This document shows, in pieces, positions 1 through 11,424 of a stretch of DNA of 64,000 nt; within the stretch, counting starts at the first letter, position 1, and each line of letters begins with the position of its first letter. The DNA lies in the NCBI GenBank assembly GCA_019775845.1, contig JADQAV010000017.1, positions 186,001 through 250,000 of the forward strand, written 5' to 3'. The stretch is from Myrmaecium sp. VS I D KN 1 (lineage: Eukaryota; Ascomycota; Dothideomycetes; Valsariales; Valsariaceae). The notes under the pieces are model-generated. The model was not told where the DNA came from, did no database searches, and saw only the letters and a program-made list of their open reading frames with translations. A program made the translations under genes and the position numbers.

Positions 1-1088
1 TCCCGAGTGCCACAGGAGATGTGTGTACCGAATGTACATAAATAGTCCCTACGGTAGGTGAAGATTAACTTAGTCAGGGTGTGAGGGAAGTGCCAGAAGC
101 AGCAAGGGAAGTCAAGTTTTCTTTCTGCTTTGACCAGGCGCCCTCAACGCCTTCCAAATTTCCTTCCTATCAAAGCGTGCTTTCTTGGTGTCTATTTACA
201 GGAGGTATGCAGATGAGGAAGGAGGTCGGAACCGTGTCGGAAGGAGCCCTCGAGAAAGCGCCATCGCAGCCTCCTCCATCCTCCTCCGACCACCCTCCTT
301 CAGCCTTAGGGGAGAGCCCGGAGAGTCTCGAACTCCCGAACTCCATCCAAATCACACCTACTGCACGTCTTGTTCTCCATTCCAAATGTTGGAATCCGAA
401 TGTTGGAATCGCATGGTTCTCGCGTTAGAAAAAGGAATAGGATGGAAAAGGAAATAAAATATATTTATAAGGAAGTAGAACCGGTTATGATCTCCAATGT
501 TTTTATTCTTATTTTTATCCTTGAAATGTATCTTTCCCGTCTACGAGGGAATACTTATCCCGCCTGCGCGCATTTGAAATCCAATTTTGAATTGGGCGAA
601 GACTATTTTCTAGAGGAGGTTGAGGGCTATGTGGAAGTATGGAAATACATAGATGTATATGCATATACGAGGCTGGACCGAATGTGAAGCAATAGGAAGG
701 GTTGTATTGCTTCAATCCGGCGAACGCCAATGCAATCCGTGGAGATAGACTAGTATTTGTCAAATTGACGACTAGTAAAGAAAGTCCTTCTCTAGAGGAG
801 AAAACCAGGTCTATGTACCAGCTTGCTTGACATACAGTAGCTGTGCCGATAGTACAAGGGAGGAAGTCCTCTCCCAAGGTCACACCAAGAACAAAAAAGG
901 AGCAGACAACAAGAAGAAGGTACACACAACGCTGTCATTCCATGCTGACAGGGTACCGATCATACTGGAGGTATGAAGAATCAGAGGCAGTGTGATGGTA
1001 TCCAAATCAAGCCTTTCCACAGGAAGTAAACAGATGCAGCTCCCAGCTTTTCCACGTCCACTAAAGTCCCCATTCCTCATCAACGGTC
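1..1088. other. Stretch without a recognised gene
   Basis: This stretch lies downstream of the minus-strand STAND-N gene and would hold its 3' UTR. Open frames here (up to about 136 codons) have no recognisable domain, no spliced continuation and mixed composition. I see nothing else in it. Confidence 0.5.
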
Positions 1089-3356
1089 TCACACCCCAGC
1101 CAACTCTGGCTTCGCGACCATCGTCTGCTGCACCTCCCTCACCTGGTTGAGAAATGCGACCTTCTCCGCCTCGGTCGCGAACTCGATCTTCGCACCTGTG
1201 ACCCACCTCTTCGGATCCAGTCTCTTGCTCGGGGGCGACGAGGGCAGCGGCACGTCCACTCCCACAACATCACCACTACCACCACCCACTGCCCCCGCCT
1301 CTCCTATCGGCACCCTCAACCCCTTCACCTTCACCACCTTTCCCCCCTCATCCTTCACACTCACCGGAAGCGTGCTCGAATTGACCCAGAAGCCCAGATA
1401 CCCGTTCCGGAACCCGGCCGCGAAGTGAATCATGGCCAGCACCCCGCCCGTCCCCTCGTCCCGCCAGACCCGCAGCTGCTCCATGCCGCACATCTGCTCC
1501 TGGTATGCGATCACGCCGGCGAGGCCGTCGTGCTTCCGCACCGTCTTCTCCGTCCGATACGTCGCCAGCAGTGTGAGGCCCACCAGCTCGTTCTGGAACT
1601 GCGCCGCGGCCGCCTCGTCCGCGAGCACGTAGTTGACCCACTCCGTCTTGGCCACCTGGAGCGGCCGCGCGCCGTAGGCCGTATCGTGGAACCGAAGCTC
1701 GCTATTGGGCATGCTGAGGGACACTTTGGCGGGCGAGAAGTAGGAGATGTACGGGATGTAGCGGATGTCGTCGGAGACTGGTAGAAACGGGTGAGGTTAG
1801 AGTTACTGAGCCCACGTACAGCCCAGGATTTCACTCACGCTTTTGCTGCATCCGCACAGTGCCGTCGTTGCTGAACGCCCAGATAGAAGTTTGCAGGTGG
1901 ACGTGGTTGCTCGGCCGGTGCTCTCGTTTGCGGACCACGAGGATCCGACAGTCCGTCATGGCTTCCACCATCTCGATGCCCATCGGGTTGCCATCTTCAA
2001 CGAGTCGACGGCTGTACTCGACAGCTGTGCCGCGACTGGGAAATGTTAGCGTGCTGGCACCCGAGGGGCTGGAGATTACAGATAGCTCGCATAAGATCGC
2101 TGAATTGGCAAAGGCAGACCTTTCGAATCGGCCATGCTGACTTCGAGTCGTGGCTGATCTGTGTATCTGATGGTCGTCCAGCACTGAATTGGGGCTTGTT
2201 GAATGCAACGGGCTGATCTCGCCGTCTGGTAAAACAGTGTCAGGCTTCGGGCGACTCGGGGCGGAGGATGGGTCCTCGGATGGTGAACATATGAGATCCG
2301 ACACTGGTTCCTGGGGTTGTATATCTTGTGTTCTCGGATTACTCAGGTTGTGGAAATCGGGGTCTTCGGATCTTTCATCGATAGTTGCTGGAGAGACATC
2401 CGCCGTGTCTCTTCTGGACTGCTTTGGCCGCTGATTCGGCGAGGGTAAAGTGGTCAAACCGGAATCTCTTCGTTCAGGATCCTCCTCCGCCGGGTTGGAG
2501 ACCGCTAGTATCGCGCTTTGGATGGACCGTTTCCTTGGAGAAGTGGCAAGCTCCGATCCCTCTTCTTCCAAGGCAGGCGAGTAGGATGTCGACATGCTCC
2601 GGACCGATTCCCAAGTCCGACTACGGGGTAATGAACCGGCCACGTTCAGATCAAGTTCGCTCGGAGACCTCCCTCTTTGCACGGGCAAAGACATCGGACT
2701 CCCGCTCTGAGAAAGGTCACAAACGCTCAGGCAGACATCGTTTATACGCTCCACACAGTTGCCTGTAAGTTGCGCATGAATCTCAGTGACCATTGACATG
2801 ATCGTGTTTTCCAGCTTGGTAAGCGAATGACTAGACGTTTTGTGAGCTACGTGAGAAGGTTAGACTAGAGAAAAGCACATTACCTTTGTAAAGCTTGCAT
2901 TGTCAGCGATATAGTGCTGGTATGCATCTGGAGCATATTCCGCAAGGCTTGGATGTTACCACCTTCGGCTGTCCATATCATGGTCTTGTAACTAGAGAGA
3001 ACAAGATTGCTCCAAGACGTCTCGATGCTATAACCTCCGCTAGTCCTGTGCTTCCTGATAACCTGGTACTGGTCCAGGAGCGAGTCGAGATCGCTGAGAG
3101 TTTGCTTCGCGGAGAGTAGGATCGTCGCGATGCCATCCCGCGTTTCCTGTTCCGCCTGGGACAAGACGCCGTCCTCGGTATCATCGAAAAGGGTTTCCGC
3201 GAGAAGTTTTAGGGCCTTAGCAAGGCCATTTACTTCGGTTTCGACTTGGACGAATTCGGCCGGAGCCCCCTGCCGGTCTGCGGAAAAGGCCCTGCCGATC
3301 TTCCAAGCCAATTGAGAGAGCATCAGAATGTCTCCAACCGATGGAATGCCCGCCAT
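1089..3356 (-). CDS. Fungal STAND-type N-terminal domain protein without NTPase
   Basis: Three exons read as 3356..2884, 2830..1839 and 1777..1089, giving 717 residues with both junctions in phase. The start is the ATG opening MAGIPSVGDILMLSQLAWKI, which is typical of the fungal N-terminal domain found on STAND/NLR-like proteins (about residues 1-150, helical). Residues 150-430 are serine, proline and arginine rich and look disordered. The last 280 residues form a compact, mixed-composition domain (around WVNYVLADEA, YQEQMCGMEQLRVW, FRNGYLGFWVNS) that I cannot name. There is no P-loop, NACHT or repeat region, so this is an adaptor-like relative of the NLR proteins and not a full receptor. A role in signalling or heterokaryon recognition is inference from the N-terminal domain only. 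The gene stands alone, with a 0.9 kb upstream gap. Confidence 0.8.
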
Positions 3357-4276
3357 GATGGCGGGCCGATAGCGCTGATTCTCGAGCACAGGACTTAACA
3401 GGACAGAGCACAGAGTAGGTAGACAAGAGTTCGTAACAGAGGACACTGTGTCATGAAATCCTCCCACGAGAGAATGCGCAGTCGGGGAGGAGGACAGGCA
3501 GCACGCAAGTCATTGACATTGGCCGTGCTGGGGATATGTGAGTAATCATCCAGGGAGTACCTATGTACTAAGCACATTGACCGTGATCGCCTGGCGAAGC
3601 GAGGGGGCAAGTGTTGTCTATCCACTGCTCGTGACTCCGGGCTGAGTTTGGCTGAGGTTGAGAGGCAATGTGCTCGCACGGGCTCCTGCCATTGGTCCAT
3701 TTATTCCCGGTCAACCACGAGGGTGAGACCGGCGGTGGTTCATCTGGACGAGGCGAGATGACCCTTGGTACCGGAACAGTGAGCACTCGGCGGATTCCCA
3801 CTCATGCCCCGCTCACATGTAGAGGTTGAGCATGACCGTTCTACGTCCCCGCAAGGGATCCGCCGCTAGATGTCAACGACAACCGATCAGATTTACAAGT
3901 CCCTCAGGTGTGGTTATCGATCGGAGAGGATAAAGTAGCGCCCTGATTCGGCCGCTAGAACCCTGGTACTCACCGTTTTCACGTCTGCTTTTTTTTCCAC
4001 AAGAGCGCTGTATAGACGTCAACTGACCCGATCACCGCTGCTTGAGAAGGAGATAATTCTGCCGTTGCCAGAAACGCATTCGATTGTATCTAGACAAGGC
4101 CGCCCCGTCCAGCTACCCGCTTTTGTGGCCGCTCATCAGCTATACATCCCGACAGGCAAAAACCCAGAAACCAGCCCCATGCCCCATCAACGCCGATAGT
4201 AGAGCATCTCTATTGTACACATGTCCAGACGGGACTCAAACTGTCATATCCCGCTCGTCGTAGTAGTTGCAATCGC
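3357..4276. other. Intergenic stretch between STAND-N gene and tom7
   Basis: Both flanking genes run on the minus strand, so this holds the 3' UTR of tom7 and the promoter of the STAND-N gene. Short open frames here match nothing recognisable. No RNA gene or repeat is seen. Confidence 0.5.
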
Positions 4277-4603
4277 TTAAGCAAGAGGGGAGAAAAGGCT
4301 GCGGACGGTCAGCATGACTATCATCCGCGATCGAGATTGTCTGCGGAAGTCGAGGCGTACCGGATAAGAGAAGGGCGAGGAGTGCTCTGAGTGTAGCCCA
4401 GGTAGAGGATGAGAGGAAGGTATCCGCTGCAGCAAGTTAGATCTCTGCATTTCAGTCAAGTACCATCCAGTGCACATACTAGTGGATGGCGACGCGGGAG
4501 ACGTCGATGACCTTGGCGATGCGCTCCTGTGATGGTGTGAGTATGATGACGATGCTAGCTAAGATCGGCTACAACTCACCTTGGTTTCCTCGGAGAGCTG
4601 CAT
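4277..4603 (-). CDS. tom7: Mitochondrial import receptor subunit TOM7
   Basis: Four tiny exons (4603..4580, 4526..4480, 4426..4361, 4298..4277) splice in phase to a 52-residue protein starting [19 protein letters not shown] and ending LFSPLA. It carries the family core [16 protein letters not shown] followed by a proline-arginine turn (TPRPSLIR), with one membrane helix around residues 22-40. TOM7 is the small outer-membrane subunit that destabilises and tunes the TOM40 translocase so that preproteins and beta-barrel proteins are handed on correctly. All three introns have GT and AG ends. The gene is too short and too split for ordinary open-frame scanning. It is divergent from SF3B4, with 264 bases between the two start codons. 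Confidence 0.93.
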
Positions 4604-4867
4604 TTTGACTATCTTGCGGTGTGTAAAGGGTTTTGACGTGAGGGGGCCGCGAGAATCCGGGGTAGCAAGGTCGAACGGTTGGTTGTTTGATGCTCGACGG
4701 TTGTCGAAGCTGTAACCCGTCACCGAAAAGTTCGGGGGTGGCCCGTGCAGCGGAGATCAATGGATTTTGCCCGAGCTCGTTGAGAGCATCAGTGCGAAAC
4801 GATTGTGAGCTTCCCACGTCTCCTCTCCTCTGCGATCCAGACGCAGCGCTTTACTACACACTCCAAG
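4604..4867. promoter_or_regulatory. Shared promoter of tom7 and sf3b4
   Basis: The 264 bases between two divergent start codons must carry both promoters. No clear TATA box is visible. Coordinated expression of the pair is possible but is inference. Confidence 0.5.
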
Positions 4868-6019
4868 ATGGCAAGCGGAAGACATTGGTACGATTATATA
4901 CGCTCCTGGCAGACCTGTATCCCCTATGAATAAGACTGACGCAGCAGCAGGGAGCAGGATAAAGAGGCCACCGTCTACGTTGGCAACCTTGACGAACGCG
5001 TGACGGACGAGTTAGTATGGGAGCTCATGCTCCAGGCCGGTCGCATTGTGAATGTGCACCTTCCGAAGGACCGCGTCACCCAAACACACCAAGGTTACGG
5101 CTTCGTGGAGTACATCAGCGAAGAAGATGCCGACTACGCCGCGAAGATCATGAACCAGATCCGCCTCTTCGGCAAGCCGATAAGGGTCAACAAGGCCAGC
5201 GCGGACAAGCAGAAGACCGTAGAAGTGGGCGCGGAACTGTTCATCGGTAACCTTGATCAGATGGTGGACGAGAGGACATTACTCGACACCTTCTCACGGT
5301 TCGGCAGCATCCTGTCAACCAAGGTATGCTCCCCAAGCCACAGCATGATACTCTCCATACTCACTATACCCCAGATCTCTCGCGACGAGCACGGCATGTC
5401 AAGAGGCTTCGGCTTCGTCTCCTACAACAGCTTCGAGGCCTCCGACGAAGCCATCGCCAACATGAACGGCCAGTTCCTCGCCAACAAGGAGATCACCGTC
5501 CAGTACGCCTACAAGAAGGACGGCCGCAACGAGCGCCACGGCGACGAAGCCGAGCGCAAGCTGGCCAAGGAAGCCCAAAAGCACAATGTCGCACCCGTCC
5601 CACCGCCCCAGATCCTGCCCGCCCCGGCACCAGCTCCCATCATGCCCGCCGCCGCCGCCGTCCCCGGCGGCATCCCCGCGCCCGTCGCACCCCCCGCCGG
5701 CTTCGCGAACGGCTACCACAACGTCCCGCCACCGCATCAGCAGCGCCCCGCCCCTCCGACGAACCCCCTGCCTCCTCCCCCGGCCGGCCTTCCCTCCCGA
5801 CCGCCCCCGTCACAGGCCGGCTACGGCGGTCCGCCCGGCTACGTTCCTCCCGGTTTCGGCCCTCCCGGCGCCCCAACCCCTCCGCCTGGCTTCGGCACGC
5901 CGCCCACCGCGCCCGGATTTGCGGCCCCTCCCCCGGGCTTCCAGCCACCGCCCGGCGTCCAACCGCCCGGCATGCCCCCGGGCTTCCAACAGGGCCCGCC
6001 TGGGTATGGGCGTCGATGA
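4868..6019 (+). CDS. sf3b4: Splicing factor 3B subunit 4 (SF3B4/Hsh49)
   Basis: Exons 4868..4887, 4951..5323 and 5375..6019 give 345 residues. The first exon encodes only MASGRHW. RRM1 spans about residues 13-90 (RNP2 VYVGNL, RNP1 GYGFVEY) and RRM2 about 100-180 (RNP2 LFIGNL, RNP1 GFGFVSY), with the invariant spacing of this family. The remaining C-terminal part is rich in proline, glycine and alanine with repeated PPGF-type units, as in human SF3B4. The protein belongs to the U2 snRNP SF3b complex and contacts pre-mRNA near the branch point, binding SF3B2/Cus1. The 51-base second intron is divisible by three and has no stop, so unspliced mRNA would insert 17 residues between the RNP motifs of RRM2. 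Confidence 0.95.
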
Positions 6020-6743
6020 TCTTCCTGGGTTCAAGTGGAGCGGAGTGGCAGGTGAATCCTTTGGCACTGCAAGCAAGGCTTAAAAAGCTACGAGACGGGT
6101 TTTCTCTCAAAGCAGGAGAACCAGGCGTTACTTTCCCGGCGTTTTCTATTGGGGCATCTACTAGGTCATGGCAAGGCATCGTGCTGTTGAAGTTTTAGGT
6201 TTCAAGGAAGAGCTGTCTCTGGATTAGAGAGACATATCGATAGCAGGGGAAAGGCTGGTTCTGTGACATCTAGAGGTACCTTAAATCCAAGGTCACGTCA
6301 CCGTGGCGGACGCTGAAGTTGACAGCACCGGTCGAGAGGCTGGTGCAAAGCTTCCACTTTTTATCATCAGATAATACCAGCAGATCACGTTCACCAACAA
6401 CATTGGTGAGGGCACCAGGGTCATCTTTCTTTTGATTTTGATTTTCCGCATGCGATTGGTATTTTCTCGTGAGACAATAGGCTAAATACCGAAGACGTGA
6501 ACCCATTTTCGCCGTGTGAGCAAAGAAATTTCCAAAGCCCCCCCGGGATACCACTCCGATAGTAGAGCCGGGGCCCCGAACTGGGTTGTTTATCCCCCCT
6601 TTCTATTTCCGTGCATACGTGGGGGGAGTGGAAAGGGAGGAACAAGAATGGCAGATTTTTTACTGTCCTTGTTCTTGACCACCCTTTTTCTTTTGTCTCA
6701 GCCCAACAACCACACCTTCACCTCCCATTCACACCTAACTCAT
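6020..6743. other. Convergent 3' region of sf3b4 and rpl28
   Basis: Sf3b4 (+) and rpl28 (-) converge here, so both 3' UTRs fall in this stretch. The open frames seen are unsupported. No other feature is recognised. Confidence 0.5.
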
Positions 6744-7447
6744 TCAAGCGGAGGCCTTCTTGGCCTTGGCGCCACGAAGCTTGACGGGAGCCTCAGCCTT
6801 GACGGGGCGGTTGGCACGGCGGATGGCGGAGGCACGGGCGACGGCCTCGGCACGGAGGTCGGGGCGGTAGCTCTTCTTCGCGGTCGAGTTGACGATGGCA
6901 CGGTAGACCTTGCGGCTGGGGGTCTTGGAGGCGAACTTGATGGTGTGGCGGCCGGCGGCGGGCTGGTTGAGCTTGGAGGTCTTGGTGGTGACGACAACGG
7001 CACCGTTGTCACCGGGCTGGACACCGATGGCCTGAGAGAGAGAGAGATTGTGAGTATTTTCTGCTCGTCGATTCATCCGATGCTGGAGCTGGCGTGGAGG
7101 TCAAAGTACCTTGTCGTTCACGAAGCCGTCGTACTGCGCTGGAGGTCAGCCAAGAGTTCCAAAATCCAATATGGATGTGATTCCGGTTCCATACCTTCCT
7201 GGAGTGAACGTTGGTGAGGTTAAGGGGGTCGCGGGAGAACTGGACACCGCCAGACTGCTTGCGCTTGCAGAGGAAGGCATTCTGCGGGCCTGTATATATC
7301 GACCGACATTGACGGCAATCAGCGCTCCATGTTTCCTGGGTTTGGAATTCGAGATCCCCGGGCACGGCGGACGAGGACGGCCCAGGGGTCAGCAGGGAGA
7401 GGCTTACGGGTAATCTCCCAGATGAGGTCGGCGGAAATGTTGGACAT
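6744..7447 (-). CDS. rpl28: 60S ribosomal protein L28 (eL28)
   Basis: Exons 7447..7408, 7289..7195, 7133..7110 and 7031..6744 encode 148 residues. The start MSNISADLIWEITR is followed by the family signature QFSRDPLNLTNVHSRK, then YDGFVNDK, which comes from a 24-base exon, and then AIGVQ. The lysine and arginine rich C-terminus ends LRGAKAKKASA. eL28 is a structural protein of the large cytosolic ribosomal subunit. The four-exon layout with very small 5' exons is typical of ribosomal protein genes in filamentous ascomycetes. The third intron ends in a CT run. The gene is divergent from the DUF2015 gene, with 529 bases between starts. Confidence 0.95.
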
Positions 7448-7976
7448 CGTGACGGTATTTAGTCTGTTGCTCGGAGAGTTCTCTCTTTCTTCTTTTTCGC
7501 AGCAGCAAGCGGTCGAGCTGGAGAATGGGACACCCAGGTTTGTGGAAGTTCGTCTCAAGTGCCTGTTGCGGCTTAGCGCGGCCCGGAGCGTGGAGGAACA
7601 TGACCTCCGAGGAAGGCGGGGGCTTGGCGGGCATGAGACCTCCGATCGCCCATTCCAGTCGGCTGCAGTGGGCTGGGCACGGCTGCCAGTCAGCCAGCTC
7701 CGGTGCGCATACGCGGACAGCACCAACTTCACCTATCACCATCACCGGTACATGCCCTCTGCATGAGATGACTTGACCTTCACACACCTTACGGGCTTGA
7801 AGCTCCTTCTACACTTCTAATCTACGACCAAACCTAATTTACCGCCTTCTGTCCCTTCTTCCCTTCGCATCCGCGCGTTCTTTCACTGTTCGATTTCCTT
7901 CTCATACCATCCACTTCTTTCAACCTTCTTCACCACCTTTGCAAGCCGGTGCACTTGCTCCGAGCCTCTCTCCAAC
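7448..7976. promoter_or_regulatory. Shared promoter of rpl28 and DUF2015 gene
   Basis: These 529 bases separate two divergent start codons. The side next to the DUF2015 gene (about 7790-7970) is strongly pyrimidine rich, as in many highly expressed fungal leaders. No specific factor site is assigned. Confidence 0.5.
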
Positions 7977-8400
7977 ATGATCTACATCCTCTACTCCGTC
8001 TCCTTCACCGTCCTCATCCTCGCCACCGGTAAGCGCTACGCAAACCCTTCCCTCAAGCCAACCGGCCAGCCCGCTGACATAGCCTCCAGTCGCCTACGTC
8101 CTCCGCGCCCGTTGGCTTCCCCGCTTCCCCTACCTCTACGAGCGCCTGCCCACCTCCTTCACCGGCGACATCGAGGCTGGCTTCAGCAGTAGTGCTTTCG
8201 ACCTCTCCGGCAACGTCGAGGCCGGCGACAGCCGCGCCGGCCTGGACGACCAGGCCAAGCGCGAGGTCCGCAAGATCATGCAGTCCCGCAAGGTCGACTT
8301 CGACGAGGCCCGCCGCATCTACACCCAGCAGCGCTTTGCGAAGAATAACATCGGCCCCGACGGCCGCCCGCGCGACCCCAAGTTCGTGAGCTTCTCGTGA
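7977..8400 (+). CDS. DUF2015/UPF0357 family membrane protein
   Basis: Two exons (7977..8028, 8090..8400) encode 120 residues. The first exon holds a hydrophobic N-terminal segment (MIYILYSVSFTVLILAT), a likely signal anchor. The second begins VAYVLRARWLPRFPYLYERL and carries the conserved core SFTGDIEAG, DSRAGLDD, and a tail ending GRPRDPKFVSFS. This is the fungal UPF0357 family (yeast YCL012C), whose biochemical role is not established. By topology it is a single-pass protein with a soluble, charged domain that contains a helix near QSRKVDFDEARRIY. The length agrees with the family. The gene is divergent from rpl28 and convergent with sec15. Confidence 0.9.
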
Positions 8401-8961
8401 CCTGGCATTCCGATGCTCCTTCCGACTGCTGCCAGGATGAGAGCAGACGTTTGATATCCGTTATGCCAGCGACAGAAGGAGCGACCATGGAACCACCGAT
8501 GAAGTGACGAGTGCGTTGTCGGGGTACGAGGATTCTGGAGCTTTATTACGTCGTTCCTTAGCCCAAGGCGTTTTGTTCTGATTTGTCGTTTCCGGGGTTT
8601 TCTTGATATCCTTATTGCCTTGGTTTTTCATTTTTTAGTCTCCCCATCCGGAGTTTTCTCGCTTGACAGCTTGTTATTGCACGTATCTCCTATGTCTTCC
8701 GTGTTTCTCTCTGTAGCCAGGCTCGAAAATTCCATGTTCAGGCCGTTCCTCAAGCGGTCTATATGCCGTTTCGCACACGCTATATCATCTCGCCTTGCCT
8801 TTGGATGTGAGATATCCAGGAAACGCCATAAAATGGTAAAACTGCTGATACATGACTTCGTGCACTTCCTTACACAAATGTCTAGAGATCTTTCCCAACC
8901 ATACGTAACGCCAAACATCAGCACCAGCAACAGACATACTACGGATATACATCACGCCTCC
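8401..8961. other. Convergent 3' region of DUF2015 gene and sec15
   Basis: This holds the 3' ends of two convergent genes. It is rich in T runs after 8570. No gene is recognised. Confidence 0.5.
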
Positions 8962-11424
8962 TCAATCCTGACTCACCCTCCCCTTGTTGATTCCAAACCG
9001 GGACCCGAGGTTGGCGAACCGCTCCGACGTCTTTGTGGTCGGACTGCGCGCCTCGGCCACCGCCTGGCCCTGCAACACCTTCTCGATGAGGATGGCGCCG
9101 TTCTGCGCGTCGACGCGGCCGTATTTCTTGTTCCGCTGGGCGACGTCGAAGAACTCGTCGGTGTTGTCGCTTTGCATGAGGGCGACGGTCTGGAGGAGCT
9201 CGTCCAGGTTCTCGCGGAGGATGGGGTTGTTGAGCGAGTCGACGAAGGAGGAGAGGAAGGCGACGTCGAGGGCGAAGGTCTTGACCGCGGCCGGGGAGAT
9301 GCGCTTCACGCCCGGGTCGAGCGGGAGGGAGAGGATCATGGGCACGGCGTGGGAGAGGGCGTCGAAGTAGATGAGCTCCTTGATCTCCGTGGGGAGGCCG
9401 AGCAGCACGCTGTTCATGATGTTGGAGAGGTAGCGGGTGAGTTCTTGCATGTAGTTGTTCGGTTCGGAGGTCGGGCGGAGGGCAACCCTATCGGTGGATT
9501 AGTTGTGATGTTCAAGGCCAGGGAGGATGGGGAGCAAGCTTACCAGTCGTAGTCGGCGGTTTCGATAAGATCGTCGATCTTGGAATTGACCAGTTCAAAG
9601 ATCCGTTTCTCTGCCGTCTTCCTTCCAGCACGGAACTTCTCAGTAGCCTCAAGGACGATAGGACTGCTGGCCGAACCAGACGACCGGGCCTCGAAAAGGA
9701 GCTCCTGCAGTTCTAGACAGGCTGTCTCAAAGTGCTCCAGGTTGGTCAGAATCTGCACAATCTGACCTGGGTATTGGGAGCTGAGCCGGTCCACCAGTGA
9801 TTGGCAGACCTTTTCGCAAAGCAGCTCGTCAAGAGAGCTTTTAAGGGTATCATCGATGACGGTCGAACGATGGAAGTTATCGTCCGAGAAGAGATACATT
9901 TGGTTAAGGAAGTTGCGGATATCAATGCAACATAATGGGTACATTTGCGAGAAGGGCAGCACGCATGGGAACGTGAGTTCCTCGCGAGGCTTGTCCGGCG
10001 TGTACCAACTGACGTTGATAACCTTGTCGTATTCTTCCATGTTGTTGATCGGCATCGGCATGTAGTCGTCCGTTGAGACAATTTCTTGGAAGTCCTCACT
10101 GAACCGTCGCTTCAGGAGAGTGGAGTATTTGTTGAACAGAGTGAGGAGGAGAGAGTTGAGGGAGGAGACATTGTACCCCCAGCTCTCCATAGTTTGTAAG
10201 AAGAGTGTTACGTGCCCCTTGATTTTCAGGAGCAGCTCGTCGTTCTCGACCGTCGGCAGAGCCTTGGTAATGAGCGTGACCGCACTGGTGCACATCGAGT
10301 CCCACAGTTCTTCTACATCAGCATCTGTGCGAAGGCCGTCGGTCTTGTTCATGGTGGCTTTCTCGACGATGGCAAAACCGGCGATACTCTCCAGCAAGTT
10401 GCTCAACCCTTCATTCTCTTCATCGAGGAGCGTTAGTGTCGACGGGATGGTGAGTTCCTTTTGTCTTCGACGAGTCGCGGCATATTCTGCTCTGAACTGA
10501 TCCATTCTGCCCAAGGTCTCGTAAATATGAATGGCTTCGAACAACGGCGAGAAGTCGACTTGGATCTTTGTTTCTTCATTGTTCAGGATGTCAAACTCTT
10601 CGGTCTCGTCAGCGACCATCTCTAGAGCAGAGTTAATCTTGAACTTGGAGAGGTAAGGGTCTTGCAGAGCACGATCCGCATGCCTAACTCCTCGGATATG
10701 CGTGTGATAGAAGGCAACCTCGCCCAGATACTGAGAAGCCTCCCGGATCCTGAACAGCCATGTGTTGAGGTCTGTCATGACGGCATCTGCAATCATCTTC
10801 TGCGTTGCAGGGACGGACTTTTCGATCATCTCAGCGATCTTATAGCGGCTTACTTCTCGCAGGTGCACGTTTTGAAGTTCGTCCAAAGCACGCAGTGCCG
10901 CATAGTGCTTCTTCTTCGCAAGCAGATCATGAACCTGATTAGCCAGGCGAAGCACTTCTAGACAGGCGTTGAGGGCCTGCACAGTGTCGTCGATATTCTG
11001 ACGTACACCGCGGGAGTCAACGAGCGCCTTCTTTTGCTCTGCCAGCTTCTCGGTGGAAGCTTGAATCGACTGGTTCAGGTTGAGGATCTCCGAGGTGAGC
11101 TCCACAGTCCCTTCTCGGACCTTCAGGAGCTGGTTCACGGAGCTGACAAACTCTTGATGATTGGAGTTGCAAACACGCTCGATCTCAGCCTCCCGCTCTG
11201 CGGAGAAGCGGTCGAGGGCGGAGATGAGCTGGTTGGAACGGTCCGCATAGCGGGCATCCTTGATCACCGGAATGAGCTGGTCAATATAGTCTACATCCGA
11301 TGTAGATAGTGTGATCTGGATTCCATCGTTTAGCTATCATGGCCATTATAACACAAGCTAATCGGATGTTTACCTGCTGAACTGCTCCTGACAGGTCGTC
11401 GATCGGATCAAGGGCGGAGGGCAT
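8962..11424 (-). CDS. sec15: Exocyst complex component SEC15
   Basis: Exons 11424..11374, 11315..9544 and 9487..8962 encode 782 residues, the usual length. The short first exon gives MPSALDPIDDLSGAVQQ. The N-terminal half has the coiled-coil region characteristic of Sec15 (around residues 60-110, with LTSEILNLNQSIQ and KLAEQKKALVDSR), and the motif AVMTDLNTWLFRIREASQYLGEVAFYHT lies within the following region. The helical C-terminal domain contains the stretch around FSEDFQEIVSTDDYMPMPI. Sec15 is the exocyst subunit that receives the Rab GTPase Sec4 on secretory vesicles and links it to the plasma-membrane tether, so it acts in polarised growth and hyphal tip secretion. The gene is divergent from lys9, with 389 bases between starts. 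Confidence 0.94.

Noticed and set aside
5326-6198. 290-codon open frame overlapping sf3b4
   Set aside because: It is a shifted-frame shadow of the proline-rich tail of SF3B4 with an arginine-proline artefact composition.
8620-9552. 310-codon plus-strand open frame
   Set aside because: Its second half is antisense to the last exon of sec15 and its first half is T-rich 3' sequence.
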